From Verrucomicrobia bacterium UBA740 (GTDB lineage: Bacteria; Verrucomicrobiota; Kiritimatiellia; RFP12; UBA1067), in NCBI GenBank assembly GCA_002298665.1, contig DBKW01000098.1, positions 20,723-35,812 of the forward strand: a stretch of DNA of 15,090 nt, in the 5' to 3' direction. The position numbers were made by a program, and so were the translations under genes. Every line of letters begins with the position of its first letter. Position 1 is the first letter of the stretch. Shown in pieces: positions 6,448 to 12,448 of this stretch. The notes beneath the pieces were generated by a model that did not search any database, was not told where the DNA came from, and was given only the letters and a program-made list of their open reading frames with translations.

Positions 6448-7593
6448 ATGAAAAAGATTGTTCTGATTGCCGCGCTGGCGGCGCTGTGGGCGACGGGACT
6501 CCGCGCGGCTCCCGTCATTGAAGTCGACAAGGCCAGCGCGGAAAAGCTCGCGATTGCGGTGAATGTCGCCGACCCGGTCTTCAAGAAGACGTTGACGCGC
6601 AATCTGACGCTTTCGGGCGCGTTCAAGCTGACGGCGCAAGCGCCCATCGAGGTCTCGGGCGCGGCGGATTCGCCCATCGTGGCGAAAGGGCGCGGCAAAA
6701 AGCTGACGTTCCCCGCGCCGACGGGAGACGAGAAGGCGCGGCGCATGCTGGCGCGCGAGTTTTCGGACCGGCTGTGCGAAGTCTACGCGCGGCAGAAGGG
6801 ATTCGCGGCGGCCCCCCTCGCGTTCGTCAACAAAAACGGCAAGGCGGGCGAACTGTGCACGGGGTATGCGGACGGGGCGGACGTGCGCCGGCTGACGCGC
6901 GACGGCAAGGCGTCCGTCGGCCCGCGCTGGAAGGACGCGCACACGCTCTTTTACACGGGCTACCTGAACGAGGCGCCGCAGATTTTCGAGATTGACACGC
7001 GGACGGGTGCGCGCAAGTTGCGCTGGCACTTCCGCGGACTGACCACGGGCGCGGTCATCTCGCCGGACGCCACGGCGGTCGCCCTCGTGCTTTCGGTGCA
7101 CGGGAATCCGGAACTCTATGTCATCGATCCGGTTTCGAGCACCTGGCGGCGGCTGACCAAGACGCCCAAGGCGAACGAGGGCCAGCCGGCGTGGAGCCCG
7201 GACGGCAAGAAGATCGTCTACGTTTCGGACGAGACGCGCCGCCAGCACCTTTACATCGTGGACGCGGCGACGAAAGCCACGCGCCGCATCACTACGCAGG
7301 GCACGCAGAACGTGGATCCCGACTGGGGTCCGGACGGGCGGATCGCCTACGTGAGCAAGCGCGCCGGCGGACGCCAAATCGCGGTCATAGATCCGTTTGA
7401 AGGGGATCGGACCGCGCGTCTGGTGACGAAGCCCGGCAACTGGGAGCATCCGACCTGGGCGCCGGACGGACGGCATCTCGCGGCGGAAAGCGACGGCGTT
7501 CTTTATTTGATAGACACCGAGGAGGGCGGCGATGCGCCGCGGCAGTTGTTCAAACTCCCCGGTCGCGTCATCACCCCGAGCTGGAGCAAGTAA
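6448..7593 (+). CDS. tolB: TolB-like periplasmic beta-propeller protein
   Basis: The 381-residue protein has a Sec signal peptide: a lysine-containing start, a hydrophobic core (residues 4-18) and a probable signal peptidase I site after LRA or LRAA (20-21). An alpha/beta N-terminal domain follows (about 22-140), then a beta-propeller with PD40/WD40-like blades, clearest at PAWSPDGKKIVYVS (247-260), PDWGPDGRIAYVS (291-303) and PTWAPDGRHLA (335-345). In Gram-negative bacteria TolB works with Pal in the Tol-Pal envelope system. It is shorter than the usual length of about 430, mainly in the N-terminal domain and by a blade's worth of sequence. tolQ, tolR, tolA and pal are not in the window. An in-frame GTG at 6424 overlaps the argJ stop as GTGA and would add eight residues (MKTRQVQT). 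I prefer the ATG at 6448 for its cleaner signal peptide; neither start has a strong ribosome-binding site. Confidence 0.8.
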   Translation: MKKIVLIAALAALWATGLRAAPVIEVDKASAEKLAIAVNVADPVFKKTLTRNLTLSGAFKLTAQAPIEVSGAADSPIVAKGRGKKLTFPAPTGDEKARRMLAREFSDRLCEVYARQKGFAAAPLAFVNKNGKAGELCTGYADGADVRRLTRDGKASVGPRWKDAHTLFYTGYLNEAPQIFEIDTRTGARKLRWHFRGLTTGAVISPDATAVALVLSVHGNPELYVIDPVSSTWRRLTKTPKANEGQPAWSPDGKKIVYVSDETRRQHLYIVDAATKATRRITTQGTQNVDPDWGPDGRIAYVSKRAGGRQIAVIDPFEGDRTARLVTKPGNWEHPTWAPDGRHLAAESDGVLYLIDTEEGGDAPRQLFKLPGRVITPSWSK

Positions 7594-7594
7594 A

Positions 7595-7894
7595 ATGGCG
7601 GAGAACAAAATAGATGTCGCCTACGTGGCGGAATTGGCGCGCCTGGAACTTACGGACGCGGAGAGGGCGGTCTTCCAGCCGCAACTTGAGGACATTGTCA
7701 AGTATGTGGAAAAGATCGCGTCCGTGGACATCACGGACGTTCCGCCCATGATGCACGGCTTCCATCTGGTGAACGCCTTCCGCGAGGATGTCGTGGCGCC
7801 TTCGCTGGCGCGGGACGTCGCGCTCGCCAACGCGCCGGCGCAAATCCACAACGAATTCCTGTTGCCGAAGATCGTGGAAGGGGCGGAGAGCTGA
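7595..7894 (+). CDS. gatC: Asp-tRNA(Asn)/Glu-tRNA(Gln) amidotransferase subunit C
   Basis: GatC is the small subunit that clamps GatA and GatB together in the amidotransferase that converts mischarged Glu-tRNA(Gln) and Asp-tRNA(Asn) to the correct forms. The 99-residue product has the family pattern: an N-terminal helix with VAYVAELARLELTDAE, a middle helix with QLEDIVKYVEKI, the linker DVPPMMHG and the C-terminal FREDVV, then NAPAQIHNEFLLPKIVE. It starts one base after the tolB-like stop, with GGAG about eight bases upstream, and gatA begins two bases after it ends. The tight packing indicates one transcript and translational coupling. Confidence 0.95.
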   Translation: MAENKIDVAYVAELARLELTDAERAVFQPQLEDIVKYVEKIASVDITDVPPMMHGFHLVNAFREDVVAPSLARDVALANAPAQIHNEFLLPKIVEGAES

Positions 7895-7896
7895 TT

Positions 7897-9300
7897 ATGG
7901 AACTTTATGAACTTGGAATCAAGGCGGCGCGCGAAGGGCTCGCCAAGGGCGATTTCTCGAGCGTCGAGCTTACGCAGGCAATCATAGACCGGTACCACGA
8001 CGAAAACGAACGGATCGGGGCCTATCTGACGTTCGACGAGGAAGATGCGCTCAGGCGCGCCGCGGCGAATCCGAAGGCGGTGCCCATCGCGATCAAGGAT
8101 CTCATCAACGTCGCCGGGCAGCCCTGTACCTGCGCGTCGAAGATTTTGAAGGGCTACGTCTCGCCCTACAATGCGACGGTCGTGGACAACCTGCTCGCGC
8201 ACGATTTCATTCCCGCCGGACGCGTCAACATGGACGAGTTCGCGATGGGGAGTTCGACGGAGAATTCGGCTCTGGGCGTCACGCGCAACCCCTACGACAC
8301 GACGCGCGTCCCGGGCGGCAGTTCGGGCGGAAGCGCCGCGGCCGTCGGGGGCAATCTCTGCATCGCCGCGCTCGGCACGGATACGGGCGGCTCGATCCGC
8401 CAGCCGGCGAGTTTCTGCAATTGCGTCGGGGTCAAGCCGAGCTACGGGCGCGTCAGTCGTTCGGGCGTGACGGCGTTCGCGAGCTCGCTCGACCAGGTGG
8501 GACCCATGGCGAAAAGTGTCGAAGACGCGGCGATTCTGCTGGGCGCATTGGCCGGGCACGATCCCAAGGACGGCACGACGCCGCCAATCCCGGTTCCGGA
8601 CTATCCGGCCGCGCTCGAAGGGGCGGACCTGAAGGGCGTGCGCATCGGACTTGCCAAGGAGTATCTGGACGTGAAGGGGCTCGATCCCGAAGTGAAGCGC
8701 CTGACGGACGCGGCGGTTGCGAAATGCGCCGCGGCGGGGGCCGAGATCGTGGAGGTTTCCCTCCCGCACACCGAGTACGCCATGGCGGTCTACTACATCA
8801 TCGCCCCGGCGGAGGCGAGCGCCAACTTGGCGCGCTTCGACGGCGTCCGCTACGGCCACCGGAGCGCCGCGGCGAAGGACGTGTTTACGCTCTACACGAA
8901 GTCGCGCGCCGAGGGGTTCGGTCCGGAAGTCAAGCGCCGCATCATCATGGGGACCTATGTGCTCTCGAGCGGCTATTACGACGCCTACTACGGGCGGGCG
9001 CAGAAGGTGCGGACGCTCATCGCGCGCGACTTTACGCAGGCTTTCGAGAAGGTGGACGTCCTGTTGACGCCGTGCGCGCCGACGCCGGCGTTCAAGATCG
9101 GGGAGGTGCAGGATCCGCTGACGATGTACCTCAACGACCTGTACACGATTCCGAGCGCCTTGGCGGGCGTGTGCGCGGCGAGCGTGCCGGCCGGCTTCAC
9201 GGCGTCCGGCTTGCCGGTCGGCGTGCAGTTCATTTGCGGGGCGTTCGAAGAGGCGCGCCTTCTGCGCGTGGCGCACGCGTTCGAAATCCTTATGAAATAA
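7897..9300 (+). CDS. gatA: Asp-tRNA(Asn)/Glu-tRNA(Gln) amidotransferase subunit A
   Basis: GatA is the glutaminase subunit: it frees ammonia from glutamine and passes it to GatB. The 467-residue protein has the amidase-signature catalytic triad Lys67 (PIAIKDLINVAG), cis-Ser142 (VPGGSSGGSAAAV) and Ser166 (GTDTGGSIRQPAS). GatA-specific stretches include MGSSTENSALGVTRNPYD (117-134), KPSYGRVSRSGVTAFASSLDQ and APAEASANLARFDGVRYG. The length is slightly under the usual figure of about 485. GGAG in the gatC tail acts as the ribosome-binding site. gatB, the tRNA-binding subunit, is not adjacent; the next gene is a peptidyl-prolyl isomerase. The complex must draw GatB from elsewhere in the genome. 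The presence of GatCA implies indirect charging of tRNA(Gln), tRNA(Asn) or both. Confidence 0.96.
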   Translation: MELYELGIKAAREGLAKGDFSSVELTQAIIDRYHDENERIGAYLTFDEEDALRRAAANPKAVPIAIKDLINVAGQPCTCASKILKGYVSPYNATVVDNLLAHDFIPAGRVNMDEFAMGSSTENSALGVTRNPYDTTRVPGGSSGGSAAAVGGNLCIAALGTDTGGSIRQPASFCNCVGVKPSYGRVSRSGVTAFASSLDQVGPMAKSVEDAAILLGALAGHDPKDGTTPPIPVPDYPAALEGADLKGVRIGLAKEYLDVKGLDPEVKRLTDAAVAKCAAAGAEIVEVSLPHTEYAMAVYYIIAPAEASANLARFDGVRYGHRSAAAKDVFTLYTKSRAEGFGPEVKRRIIMGTYVLSSGYYDAYYGRAQKVRTLIARDFTQAFEKVDVLLTPCAPTPAFKIGEVQDPLTMYLNDLYTIPSALAGVCAASVPAGFTASGLPVGVQFICGAFEEARLLRVAHAFEILMK

Positions 9301-9314
9301 AGAGGCCAACAACC

Positions 9315-9812
9315 ATGAAAAAAGTCAAATTGCAAACGACGAAAGGTACGATTGTCCTTGAGTTGGATGATGAAAAAGCGCCTGAAACCGTGCAGAATTT
9401 CATCGATTACGTGAAAAGCGGCCATTATGACGGAACCATCTTCCATCGCGTCATCGACGGATTCATGGTCCAGGGCGGCGGCTTCACGAAGGACATGAAC
9501 CAGAAGGAAACGCGCGCGCCCATTCGCAACGAGGCCGCGAACGGTCTCCGGAACAAGCGCGGAACGATCGCCATGGCGCGGACGATGGTCGTCGATTCGG
9601 CGACGAGCCAGTTCTTCATCAATCTCGTGGACAATGACTTTCTGGACTTTACCGCGCCTACGACCCAGGGCTATGGCTACGCCGTGTTCGGCAAGGTCAC
9701 GGACGGGATGGACGTCGTGGATGCGATAGCGAAAGTCAAGACGGGCTACCACGGACCGCACCAGAACGTGCCTGAAGAGACGATCGAAATCACGCACGCC
9801 GAAGTGGTTTGA
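9315..9812 (+). CDS. ppiB: Cyclophilin-type peptidyl-prolyl cis-trans isomerase, cytosolic
   Basis: This 165-residue cyclophilin speeds proline cis-trans isomerisation during protein folding. It resembles E. coli PpiB along its whole length. The active-site Arg45 and Phe50 lie in FHRVIDGFMVQGGGF (43-57) with Gln53. Later landmarks are TIAMART (84-90), SQFFINLVDNDFLDF (98-112) and YAVFGKVTDGMDVVD (122-136). There is no signal peptide, so it should act in the cytoplasm. The ATG at 9315 has AGAGG at 9301-9305. Codon use is less GC-biased in the first 40 codons than in gatA. It sits 14 bases after gatA and is probably in the same transcript; no functional link to the amidotransferase is implied. 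Confidence 0.95.
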   Translation: MKKVKLQTTKGTIVLELDDEKAPETVQNFIDYVKSGHYDGTIFHRVIDGFMVQGGGFTKDMNQKETRAPIRNEAANGLRNKRGTIAMARTMVVDSATSQFFINLVDNDFLDFTAPTTQGYGYAVFGKVTDGMDVVDAIAKVKTGYHGPHQNVPEETIEITHAEVV

Positions 9813-9832
9813 TTTGCTGAAAGCGTGAGCTT

Positions 9833-10612
9833 GTGAGATTTATTTCTCTAGCGAGCGGCAGCCGGGGCAATGCGTACGTCCTGGATGCGCCGCAGGGCGC
9901 GTTGTTGATTGATTGCGGGCTTTCTGGACGGACTTTCCTGTCGCGTTGCCGTGCGGCGTCCTTTGACCCCGAACGCCTGTGCGGCGTTCTTTTCACGCAC
10001 AACCATACGGACCATGTGAAGGGGCTTGCGGCCCTCCACAAGAAATTTCCCCAGTTGCCTCTTTTCGCCAACTCCCTTACGGCCGAGGCGATTTGCCGGC
10101 AGGAGGGGCTGGATTCGCCCGAGCTATTCTGCCTGTTTGAAAATGGCCAATCCTTTGAAGCCGGACCTTTTGTCGTCCAGGCATTTTCCGTTCCGCACGA
10201 TGTGCCCGACCCCGTCGGCTTTTCGGTTCGCTGCGGGGAACTGACATATTTCCATGCGACGGACGCCGGTGCGCCGCTGGACTCGATTGGCGCGTATCTG
10301 GCCGAAGCCGACATGGCGACATTGGAGGCGAATCACGATCCGCAATTGTTGGCGAAGAGTGCGCGGCCGCCCTGCCTGAAGAACCGCATCCGCGGACCCC
10401 GCGGCCATCTCTCGAACGAAGAGGCTGCGGAACTCGTTGCGCACTTCGCCACGCCGCGGCTCAAGTATCTGCATCTGGCGCACCTCTCACAGGAATGCAA
10501 TGCGGCGCATTTGGCCTATGCCGCCATTTCGCAGGCGCTGACGGCCCGAAATCTGCTTTCCGTCAAGCTTGCCGTTCTCGAGCAAGATCAAGTATTTTCC
10601 CCTCTTCCCTAA
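9833..10612 (+). CDS. MBL-fold metallo-hydrolase, WalJ/YycJ-like
   Basis: The 259-residue protein is a metallo-beta-lactamase-fold hydrolase of the YycJ/WalJ type. It begins with FISLASGSRGNAYVLD, as is usual for that subgroup. The metal-binding THNHTDH motif places His56, His58, Asp60 and His61; further ligand candidates are His122 (SVPHD), Asp144 (ATDAG), His168 (LEANHD), His192 (GHLSNEE) and His217 (HLAHLSQECN). In Firmicutes, WalJ is tied to cell-wall control and DNA-related functions, and a 5'-exonuclease activity has been described for the family. There is no WalRK-type kinase pair here, so that role cannot be carried over. It starts with GTG, 20 bases after ppiB, and lacks a clear Shine-Dalgarno site. 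No terminator separates it from ppiB. Confidence 0.85.
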   Translation: MRFISLASGSRGNAYVLDAPQGALLIDCGLSGRTFLSRCRAASFDPERLCGVLFTHNHTDHVKGLAALHKKFPQLPLFANSLTAEAICRQEGLDSPELFCLFENGQSFEAGPFVVQAFSVPHDVPDPVGFSVRCGELTYFHATDAGAPLDSIGAYLAEADMATLEANHDPQLLAKSARPPCLKNRIRGPRGHLSNEEAAELVAHFATPRLKYLHLAHLSQECNAAHLAYAAISQALTARNLLSVKLAVLEQDQVFSPLP

Positions 10613-10634
10613 AAGCCCATTGATATGGTATAAT
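10605..10634 (+). promoter_or_regulatory. Extended -10 promoter of the zinc-ribbon gene and pgsA
   Basis: TATAAT at 10629-10634 is preceded by TGG (10626-10628), giving an extended -10. The -35 region is poor (TTCCCT at 10605-10610, spacing 18), which is common for extended -10 promoters. Transcription should start near 10641, shortly before the AAGGAG ribosome-binding site at 10648-10653. Confidence 0.7.
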
Positions 10635-10663
10635 ACGTCCTAGAGAAAAGGAGAATCGATCAA

Positions 10664-11038
10664 ATGCAAGAAGAAGTTACGACAGAAAAGGAGAAGCCGG
10701 AGGCCGCCGCGGCGGACAGCGCCGAAATTCGCGATACGGATATTGTGTTTGATTGTCCGTATTGCGGGAAGAGTCTCGTAATAGACTACCGCGGCGCGGG
10801 TTTGCAGATAACCTGTTCCAATTGCGGCAAGACGGTTCTGGTGCCGATTCCGGACGGGATGCAGCTTGAGGATCTGGATCTCGACCCGGGCGAGATTCTC
10901 AAGCAGCTTTTCGCGACGCGGCGGAACTTCCAGAAGGCCGAACTTGAAATCCAGTCTTTGAGGGCGCGCCTCGCGCAGATTCAGGATGCGCTTGCGGCGA
11001 TGCAGGACGTTGTTTCGGAAGGCTTGGCAAAGGCGTGA
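10664..11038 (+). CDS. Small zinc-ribbon / coiled-coil protein of unknown function
   Basis: I do not recognise a named family. The 124-residue acidic protein has three visible parts. Residues 1-27 are a charged, alanine-rich, probably disordered tail. Residues 28-62 form a zinc ribbon with two CxxC knuckles, CPYC (31-34) and CSNC (51-54), each followed by Gly-Lys. Residues 75-124 look like a long amphipathic helix with heptad spacing (EILKQLF, ELEIQSLRARLAQIQDALAAM), likely a coiled coil. There is no signal peptide or membrane segment, so it should be cytoplasmic. AAGGAG lies ten bases before the ATG, and the gene has its own promoter. Its TGA stop overlaps the pgsA GTG start. Possible roles are a nucleic-acid or protein scaffold, or an oligomeric adaptor. 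Nothing in the context fixes this, and coexpression with a phospholipid enzyme may be incidental. Confidence 0.85.
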   Translation: MQEEVTTEKEKPEAAAADSAEIRDTDIVFDCPYCGKSLVIDYRGAGLQITCSNCGKTVLVPIPDGMQLEDLDLDPGEILKQLFATRRNFQKAELEIQSLRARLAQIQDALAAMQDVVSEGLAKA

Positions 11039-11658
11039 GATCTCCATCTGTTTTTGTGAACGTGCTGACGTTCTCGCGCGTGCCGTTCATCTTCGCCTGG
11101 TTGGTCCTGGCGGTTTTGCACGAATTCTCGGGCTCGGTCGCTTTCGGCGCGTGGGCGCTTTGCGCGCTGGCGCTGGCGGGCTTGACGGACTTCTTCGACG
11201 GTGCCCTGGCGCGCCGCTGGAATGTCGTCAGCACGCTCGGCAAGATGGCGGATCCGCTGATGGACAAGGTCTTTTACGTGGTCACGTTCCCGGCCTTGAC
11301 CTGGCTCATCATGCACCAGGGCGACACCACGCACGCGCTCGTGATGCTGGTGTTCACGATCCTCTACATCCTGCGCGACTTGTGGGTGACGTTCCTGCGG
11401 TCGGTCGGGACGATGTTCGGCGCGAACGTGGCGGCGATGATGCTGGGGAAGGTGCGCACGGCGCTCTCGTTTCCGGCGGCAGGGTTTATTTATCTTTATC
11501 TTGCCGGGCAGACTTGCCTCTCCGCGACCTTGAAGGAAACCGGATTGACGGTTTGCTATGCGATAGAGGCGTTCATGATCGTGCTGAATCTCGTGAGTTT
11601 CGCGACCTATACGCGCGCTTATTGGCCCTATGTGAAAAAGGCCCTTGAAAGAAACTGA
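11035..11658 (+). CDS. pgsA: CDP-diacylglycerol-glycerol-3-phosphate 3-phosphatidyltransferase
   Basis: PgsA makes phosphatidylglycerophosphate from CDP-diacylglycerol and glycerol 3-phosphate at the inner membrane, the first committed step to phosphatidylglycerol and cardiolipin. The 207-residue protein has the complete CDP-alcohol phosphotransferase signature D-x2-DG-x2-AR-x8-G-x3-D-x3-D from Asp52 to Asp77. It starts with the typical N-x-LT-x2-R pattern (9-15), and has about six hydrophobic segments, near 16-30, 35-50, 78-94, 100-117, 143-160 and 172-190. The RDLWVTFLRS stretch and GKVRT fit PgsA better than the serine or choline enzymes. The start is GTG, overlapping the preceding TGA as GTGA, which implies coupled translation. 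The last codons double as the -35 box of the next promoter. Confidence 0.88.
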   Translation: MRSPSVFVNVLTFSRVPFIFAWLVLAVLHEFSGSVAFGAWALCALALAGLTDFFDGALARRWNVVSTLGKMADPLMDKVFYVVTFPALTWLIMHQGDTTHALVMLVFTILYILRDLWVTFLRSVGTMFGANVAAMMLGKVRTALSFPAAGFIYLYLAGQTCLSATLKETGLTVCYAIEAFMIVLNLVSFATYTRAYWPYVKKALERN

Positions 11659-11673
11659 GATTTGTGAGATAAT
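11645..11673 (+). promoter_or_regulatory. Promoter of the pseudopilin-like gene, inside the pgsA 3' end
   Basis: TTGAAA (11645-11650), within the last codons of pgsA, lies 17 bases before GATAAT (11668-11673). Transcription should start near 11680, inside the TA-repeat tract. The local drop in GC content is sharp. A second, less likely -10 is TATAAA at 11681-11686. Confidence 0.65.
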
Positions 11674-11684
11674 ATATATATATA
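11673..11684 (+). repeat. (TA)6 dinucleotide repeat at the promoter
   Basis: Six TA units run from the last base of the proposed -10 box through the expected start site. Such a tract is unusual in this GC-rich window. Slipped-strand changes in its length would alter the distance from -10 to start or the 5' leader. A short repeat of six units may also be quite stable. Confidence 0.8.
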
Positions 11685-11710
11685 AAATGGAAATCAAAGG
11701 AACATCTGAA

Positions 11711-12448
11711 ATGAAAAAGCTGACTAATGGATTTACACTTGTCGAACTGCTCGTGGTAATCGGCATTCTCGGCATCTTGATGGGCGCACTCTTCCCGGCG
11801 ATTTCGTCGGCGATGCTGTCGGCCAACACGACGGCGATGGCCATGCGCGGACGCAACCTCTTCGTGGGCATCACCCAGGCGAATACGGAACGCGAGGCGC
11901 AGGGTCTGTCGAGTGTGTGGCCCCACAAGAACACGACGGATGGTCTGAGCGATGATACGGAAGATATTGCGGGAACGGCCTACAGCTCCGCGACGGATTA
12001 CTTCAATAAGCTCTTCGACGCCGAAAATCGTGGAAGCGACCAATGGTCGCCGTATGTGAGTGGCGTCGACATCAGCGTGTTGTCGGGTTCGGGCGTTCCG
12101 GCGCTCACCGGCACCAAGTTGACTGCGAATAACGTGGGCTGGAAGATTGTGAGCGGCATCACGGACGAAATGGAGGATGTCATCCCAGTTCTCGTTTCGC
12201 GCAATGCTGACACCTCACAGTTCCCGAGGGCGTCGCGTGACATGTCGACACAGAGGGACTCCGTCGAGCTTGGCAAGAAATATGCCGCGCCGTTCGGCAA
12301 CAAGGCGTGCATCGTTATCCACAAAGGCGGCGCGTCGAATGTCGTGAAGGCGCGCTACGCGAAGCTATATTTGATCTACAACAAGCAGAGGGTCTCGGTT
12401 CCCGAGGGCGTGCAGATTGAGTATCTCACCCCCGACGGGAAGGAATAA
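11711..12448 (+). CDS. Prepilin-like protein with type IV pilin/T2SS N-terminal signal
   Basis: The 245-residue protein opens with a classical class III signal: a short leader MKKLTNG, a predicted prepilin peptidase cut between Gly7 and Phe8, and FTLVELLVVIGILGILMGAL, in which Glu12 is the +5 glutamate. This helix (8-30) would anchor the precursor in the inner membrane and pack in a pilus or pseudopilus. The remaining 215 residues carry RGRNLFVGITQANTERE after the helix and then a globular, mostly polar region I cannot assign. The C-terminus has VSVPEGVQIEYLTPDG. It is larger than the major pseudopilin GspG. I recall PVC-group genomes encoding many such stand-alone proteins. The start at 11711 has AGGAA eight bases upstream; an in-frame ATG at 11687 would add eight residues and lengthen the leader. 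No secretion ATPase, secretin or peptidase is in the window. Confidence 0.85.
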   Translation: MKKLTNGFTLVELLVVIGILGILMGALFPAISSAMLSANTTAMAMRGRNLFVGITQANTEREAQGLSSVWPHKNTTDGLSDDTEDIAGTAYSSATDYFNKLFDAENRGSDQWSPYVSGVDISVLSGSGVPALTGTKLTANNVGWKIVSGITDEMEDVIPVLVSRNADTSQFPRASRDMSTQRDSVELGKKYAAPFGNKACIVIHKGGASNVVKARYAKLYLIYNKQRVSVPEGVQIEYLTPDGKE

